In this document: piece after piece, positions 60,303 through 64,000 of the stretch | Numbering within the stretch: the stretch's first letter is position 1 | Layout of the letters: each line of letters opens with the position of its first letter | Assembly: GCA_040772505.1 (NCBI GenBank) | Contig: JAXGYA010000004.1 | Location: 1-64,000 of the forward strand | DNA length: 64,000 nucleotides | Source of the DNA: Mariniphaga sp040772505 | Lineage (GTDB): Bacteria > Bacteroidota > Bacteroidia > Bacteroidales > Prolixibacteraceae | Reading direction: 5' to 3' | Translations under genes and position numbers: made by a program | Notes under the pieces: model-generated | The model's database searches: none | Told to the model about the DNA's origin: nothing | What the model saw: only the letters and a program-made list of their open reading frames with translations

Positions 60303-62954
60303 TTAGCCTACCACAACATTGATAATTTTTTGAGGTACCAGAATAAACTTCCGAATGGTTTTGCCTTCAATCCATTTTTGAGCTTTGGGATCGGCTAAAA
60401 CTGCCTCTTCAATTTCCGGCTGTGGCATGTTCAGCGGCAGTTCAATCCTGAACCGCATTTTTCCGTTAAACGAAACAGGATATTCAAAGCTCTCTTCAGT
60501 CAGCAGTTTTTCATCCACCTCCGGCCAGGGAAGGTATGCCAGTGAGTTTTCGTGTCCGAGAATTGACCAAAGCTCTTCTCCCAGATGAGGTGCAAAAGGG
60601 GAGAGTATCTTTGCGAAAGTTTCAGCCGTTTGCCGGGTCACTTTTCCCTTTTTAAGTGCGGCATTGTTAAAAACCATCAATGCAGAAATAGCTGTATTGA
60701 ATTTCAGGTTTTCAATATCAGCTTCCACCTTTTTAATGGTTTGGTGCAGCAGTTTAGCAGTTTCGGGGTCTTCATCACCCTCTGTGATATTATTCAAATC
60801 TGCAAAAAAGCGATGGGTGCGGTTTAAAAAGTTGTAAACGCCTTTCACTCCTTTTTCTGCCCAGGGTTTGCGCTCATCCAGCGGACCCATGAACATTTCG
60901 TAGAGCCGGAGCGAGTCGGCGCCATAGCGTTCAATCACATCGTCGGGGTTAACCACATTTTTCAGTGATTTTGACATTTTGGCCACGATTTGGTTCAGCT
61001 CTTCCCCGGTTTCGGTGTGGAAATATCTGCCGTCATTTTCTTGCACCAGATCGGTTGTAACCTTTGCTCCGGTGGCTGTTTCGTATGCAAATGCCAGAAT
61101 CATCCCCTGGTTGAACAGTTTTTGGAAAGGCTCATCGGTAGAAACAATGCCCAGATCGTAAAGTACTTTGTGCCAGAACCGTGAGTAGAGCAGGTGCAGA
61201 ACTGCATGCTCAGCACCTCCGATGTAGAGGTCCACAGGCATCCAGTATTTCTCCTTTTCAGGATCAAAAATTTTCTCGTGGTTGTGAGGGTCAATATAAC
61301 GCAAATAGTACCAGCACGAACCTGCCCACTGGGGCATAGTGTTGGTTTCGCGCCGCCCTTTTCGTCCGTTTTTGTCAGTAACATGAACCCACTCAGTGGC
61401 ATTTGCCAATGGCGATTCTCCCGAATCACCGGGCAGAAATTCCTTCAAATCCGGTAACAACAGCGGCAGTTCATCATCATCCAGCAGGGAAACTTCTCCG
61501 TCTTCCCAGTGAATTACAGGAAATGGCTCTCCCCAGTATCGCTGACGGCTGAAAAGCCAGTCACGCATTTTGAAGTTGACTGTTGCACTCCCCAAACCCT
61601 GTGCTTCCAGCCACTCAATAGTCTTTTTAATTCCTGCCTCTTTGTTCAGCCCGTTGATATTCAGCCCGGTCACTTCACTTGCAGAGTTGATATATTTTCC
61701 GTCTTCTGTCCAGCAGGCATCTCCTGCCAGAATTTCATCACGGTTTTCAACTTCCTGGGGGTCAAGAATACAGACAACTGGAATGTTAAATTCCTTTGCA
61801 AATTCAAAGTCGCGGGTATCATGTGCCGGCACAGACATGATTGCTCCTGTTCCGTATCCCATGAGAACATAGTCGGCAACCCAGATGGGAATAGGTTTTT
61901 TGTTGACCGGATTAATGGCATGGCGGCCTGTGAAAACACCGGTTTTCTTCTTGGACAGATCGGTTCTGTCCAAATCCGATTTCAATGCTGCTGCCCGAAG
62001 GTACTCTTCAACTTCTTCCTTTTTTTCAGGAATGATAATTTCACCAACGAGCTCATGTTCCGGTGCAATTACCATATAGGTTGCTCCAAACAAGGTGTCG
62101 GGGCGTGTGGTATATACACGCAAACTTTTGTTTAGCCCTTCAATTTGAAAATCAATTTCAGCGCCGGTTGATTTGCCAATCCAGTTTTTTTGCATGTCAA
62201 TCACGCCGGCAGGCCAGTCGAGATTTTCCAAGCCACTCAACAGCCGTTCGGCATAGAGCGGAATTCTGAGCAGCCACTGCCTCAGATTTTTACGCACAAC
62301 CTGATTGCCGCATTTTTCGTGTGAGCCATCGGTTAATACTTCCTCATTGGCGCAAACTGTTTTACATGAATCGCACCACCACACCCTTGCATTGCCGTAG
62401 TATGCCAGCCGTTTTTCTGAAATGTATTCAGCCACGGCGTCTTCGCCGCGTGCTTTTATCTCTTCAGGAACCGGTAGCTCGGAAATAGCCCTTCCTTTTT
62501 GCTGCTCTTCATCAAACCATGTGTTATACAGCTGCTTGAAAATCCATTGCGTCCATTTGAAATAGTTCGGATCAGTGGTATTAATCTCCCGGTCCCAGTC
62601 ATAGCTCAGTCCAATGGCTTTTATCTGCCTTCTGAAATTGTCACAATTCTTATTTGTGATAATTGCCGGATGAGTGCCGGTTTGAATGGCAAATTGCTCC
62701 GCCGGTAATCCAAAGGCATCGTAGCCCATGGGGTGAAGAACATTAAATCCTTTCATCCGCTTGTAGCGTGCAACAATATCCGTGGCAGTATATCCTTCAG
62801 GATGCCCTACGTGTAGCCCTGATGCCGACGGATAGGGAAACATGTCGAGGATATAGTATTTAGGTTTGGAAAAATCATCGACGGTTCTGAATGTCTTGTT
62901 TTCTTCCCAGTATTTTTGCCATCTGGCCTCTATTTTTGTAAAATTGTATTCCAT
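60303..62954 (-). CDS. leuS: Leucyl-tRNA synthetase
   Basis: 883 aa class I synthetase. The HIGH-type motif is HVGHPEGY near residue 47, the editing domain with TTRPDTLFGATYMV lies near 290, and the KMSKS loop is KMSKSLKNVVNPDD near 658. Anticodon-binding and C-terminal domains complete the normal length. The zinc region CDSCKTVC near 200 is present. The start ATG 62954 has a -7 box 29 nt upstream. Confidence 0.98.
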   Translation of the reverse strand: MEYNFTKIEARWQKYWEENKTFRTVDDFSKPKYYILDMFPYPSASGLHVGHPEGYTATDIVARYKRMKGFNVLHPMGYDAFGLPAEQFAIQTGTHPAIITNKNCDNFRRQIKAIGLSYDWDREINTTDPNYFKWTQWIFKQLYNTWFDEEQQKGRAISELPVPEEIKARGEDAVAEYISEKRLAYYGNARVWWCDSCKTVCANEEVLTDGSHEKCGNQVVRKNLRQWLLRIPLYAERLLSGLENLDWPAGVIDMQKNWIGKSTGAEIDFQIEGLNKSLRVYTTRPDTLFGATYMVIAPEHELVGEIIIPEKKEEVEEYLRAAALKSDLDRTDLSKKKTGVFTGRHAINPVNKKPIPIWVADYVLMGYGTGAIMSVPAHDTRDFEFAKEFNIPVVCILDPQEVENRDEILAGDACWTEDGKYINSASEVTGLNINGLNKEAGIKKTIEWLEAQGLGSATVNFKMRDWLFSRQRYWGEPFPVIHWEDGEVSLLDDDELPLLLPDLKEFLPGDSGESPLANATEWVHVTDKNGRKGRRETNTMPQWAGSCWYYLRYIDPHNHEKIFDPEKEKYWMPVDLYIGGAEHAVLHLLYSRFWHKVLYDLGIVSTDEPFQKLFNQGMILAFAYETATGAKVTTDLVQENDGRYFHTETGEELNQIVAKMSKSLKNVVNPDDVIERYGADSLRLYEMFMGPLDERKPWAEKGVKGVYNFLNRTHRFFADLNNITEGDEDPETAKLLHQTIKKVEADIENLKFNTAISALMVFNNAALKKGKVTRQTAETFAKILSPFAPHLGEELWSILGHENSLAYLPWPEVDEKLLTEESFEYPVSFNGKMRFRIELPLNMPQPEIEEAVLADPKAQKWIEGKTIRKFILVPQKIINVVVG

Positions 62955-63332
62955 CTTATAGGGTAATTCTGATTTTCAAATCGCAAAGATAAAAAAAATG
63001 ATTTGAGCGGCGGCTTTCAATAAAATAGCAAAAAAAAAGTGCTTTATCAAATGCTTCTTACTGAAAGTTCATCAAGTTAATGAAATTTTGTTCACAATAT
63101 TTTTTGGTTTCTACGGAAGTTGTAAATTCTTTACTTTTTGTTCTATGGGAAAAATAATAAATAGTTTTTATTATCGTTTTGTAAACATGAAGGCAAGGAA
63201 CATTTATTTTATTTATTAGCTATCAATTCGGTATTGTCTTCAAAAAAAGAGGGACAAAATTTGTCCCTCTTTCCTTTTAGTCTCTTTTTCAAAAAATTTC
63301 AAAAATCCGGCATTTTCCCCGGGAGATGAAAT
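62955..63332. other. Intergenic region between leuS and tpx
   Basis: About 380 nt. It holds the leuS -7 box TATCTTTG (62991-62984, minus) and the tpx terminator. I see no gene in the rest, which is AT-rich with no repeats. Confidence 0.45.
63242..63272 (-). terminator. Intrinsic terminator after tpx
   Basis: Near-perfect palindrome with a 13-bp stem (63246-63258 with 63260-63272) and on the minus strand a T-run (63248-63242). It lies about 60 nt after the tpx stop. Confidence 0.85.
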
Positions 63333-63836
63333 TTATTGCTTTAAAGCTTTCAAAACTTCATCATAATTGGGTTCATCAATAATCTCAGGAACCTGTTGTG
63401 TGTATTCAACCGTTCCGTTTTTATCAAGAATGATGACCACGCGGGAGTGTAAACCTGCCAAGGGACCGTCTGCCATTTCCAGTCCGTAGTTTTTTCCAAA
63501 CTCACCACTGACAAAATCGGAGAGTGTTATTACATTTTTAATGCCTTCGGCACCGCAAAACCGTTCTTGTGCAAAAGGGAGATCACGAGAAATACAAAGT
63601 ACCGTGGTATCCTTCAGATTTGCTGCTATTTTGTTGAATTGACGCACCGAAGCTGCGCAGGTACCGGTATCAAGACTTGGAAAAATGTTCAGAATGAGCC
63701 TTTTGCCTTTGAAGTCATTCAGTCCAACCCGTGATAAATCTCCTTTAACCAATGTAAAGTCTTTTGCTTTTTCACCTGTCTTGGGAAGCTCACCCACCGT
63801 TTTTACAGGATTTCCGTGTAGTGTTATTTGTGCCAT
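63333..63836 (-). CDS. tpx: Thiol peroxidase
   Basis: 167 aa atypical 2-Cys peroxiredoxin that reduces peroxides with thioredoxin. The peroxidatic cysteine is Cys60 in FPSLDTGTCAASVR and the resolving cysteine is Cys94 in AQERFCGAEG, the same spacing as E. coli Tpx (61/95). It begins with the family opening MAQITLHGNPVKTVGELP. Likely acts alone, with its own terminator. Confidence 0.97.
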   Translation of the reverse strand: MAQITLHGNPVKTVGELPKTGEKAKDFTLVKGDLSRVGLNDFKGKRLILNIFPSLDTGTCAASVRQFNKIAANLKDTTVLCISRDLPFAQERFCGAEGIKNVITLSDFVSGEFGKNYGLEMADGPLAGLHSRVVIILDKNGTVEYTQQVPEIIDEPNYDEVLKALKQ

Positions 63837-63987
63837 ATCTTAATGTTTTAAATAGAGTTAATACTTTTTTAAACAGAAAGAGAGAGTGAAAGTTGCAGAA
63901 TTGTTCAAAAATATGTTTGTTTTATCTTATTTTTTCAAATTCATTCAAAAGCTGTTATTTTTAACATATTCTTTAAAGACCCAAAAA

Positions 63988-64000
63988 ATGAAAAAGTACT
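63988..64000 (+). CDS. Possible start of a plus-strand gene, cut by the window end
   Basis: An ATG at 63988 follows a purine-rich CCAAAAA and begins M-K-K-Y, like the basic start of a signal peptide. Only four codons are visible, so nothing more can be said. Confidence 0.3.

Noticed and set aside
61509..62135. 208-codon ORF antisense to leuS
   Set aside because: It lies fully within the well-supported leuS gene and has no recognisable domain.

Overview
The window is chromosomal DNA of a Bacteroidota member, probably in the Bacteroidales/Marinilabiliales range. The main reasons are: type IX secretion (T9SS) genes (porW, porX, porT); a lipoprotein Omp85 of the TamL kind; FecI/FecR-type ECF sigma and anti-sigma genes; a DUF3467 gene behind rpoC; an atp cluster without beta and epsilon; no clear Shine-Dalgarno sequences; and many upstream -7 boxes of the phylum's form TAnnTTTG, a few with TTTG exactly 19 nt upstream. 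Species cannot be fixed from this sequence.

Layout. 1-2539: an ECF sigma gene and its FecR anti-sigma partner (cut by the window edge), pushed apart by a REP-repeat island carrying an intact RAYT transposase. 2785-3516: DUF177 protein and rpmF. 3832-10080: bactofilin, two small membrane proteins and atpB-E-F-H-A-G. 10077-11624: a methyltransferase and a TauE/SafE permease. 11639-12046: a second palindromic repeat array. 12164-18740: Mrp-type ATPase, then porW and porX. 18766-23467 (minus): polA, a 55-codon ORF, umuD, umuC. 23468-25352: a scar with repeat modules and two broken transposases. 25353-30868: comM-like ATPase, a secreted EEP-family protein, a glycerol-1-phosphate dehydrogenase homologue, a small membrane protein and an aldo/keto reductase. 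31142-33552: an orphan ECF sigma gene and an SDR gene in heptanucleotide-repeat DNA. 33553-41954: AIR-synthase-related protein, ubiE/menG, porT, a TrmH-family methyltransferase, tamL, an NSS transporter and a helix-hairpin-helix protein. 42065-56726: the translation/transcription block rpsU, xer recombinase, hpf, two tRNAs, tuf, secE, nusG, rplK-A-J-L, rpoB, rpoC, DUF3467. 56799-63836 (minus): cysteine synthase, an ABC-2 exporter pair, leuS and tpx.

How the parts fit. The atp genes build F0 plus the alpha, gamma and delta subunits; beta and epsilon must lie elsewhere. porW, porX and porT all serve T9SS. umuDC sits directly downstream of polA, giving a DNA-repair cluster. The block from tuf to rpoC is the usual bacterial growth-rate block, with a strong hairpin between rplL and rpoB that could set polymerase dose against ribosomal protein dose; a comparable hairpin lies between atpE and atpF.

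I did not find a clear new defence system or CRISPR array. The most unusual items are non-coding: the RAYT/REP island inside a sigma/anti-sigma pair, drifting heptanucleotide arrays at three loci, an orphan palindromic array, a tRNA-like remnant between tuf and secE, and a terminator in the cysteine synthase leader. Among proteins, the PorW homologue carries what looks like three tandem copies of a C-terminal domain.
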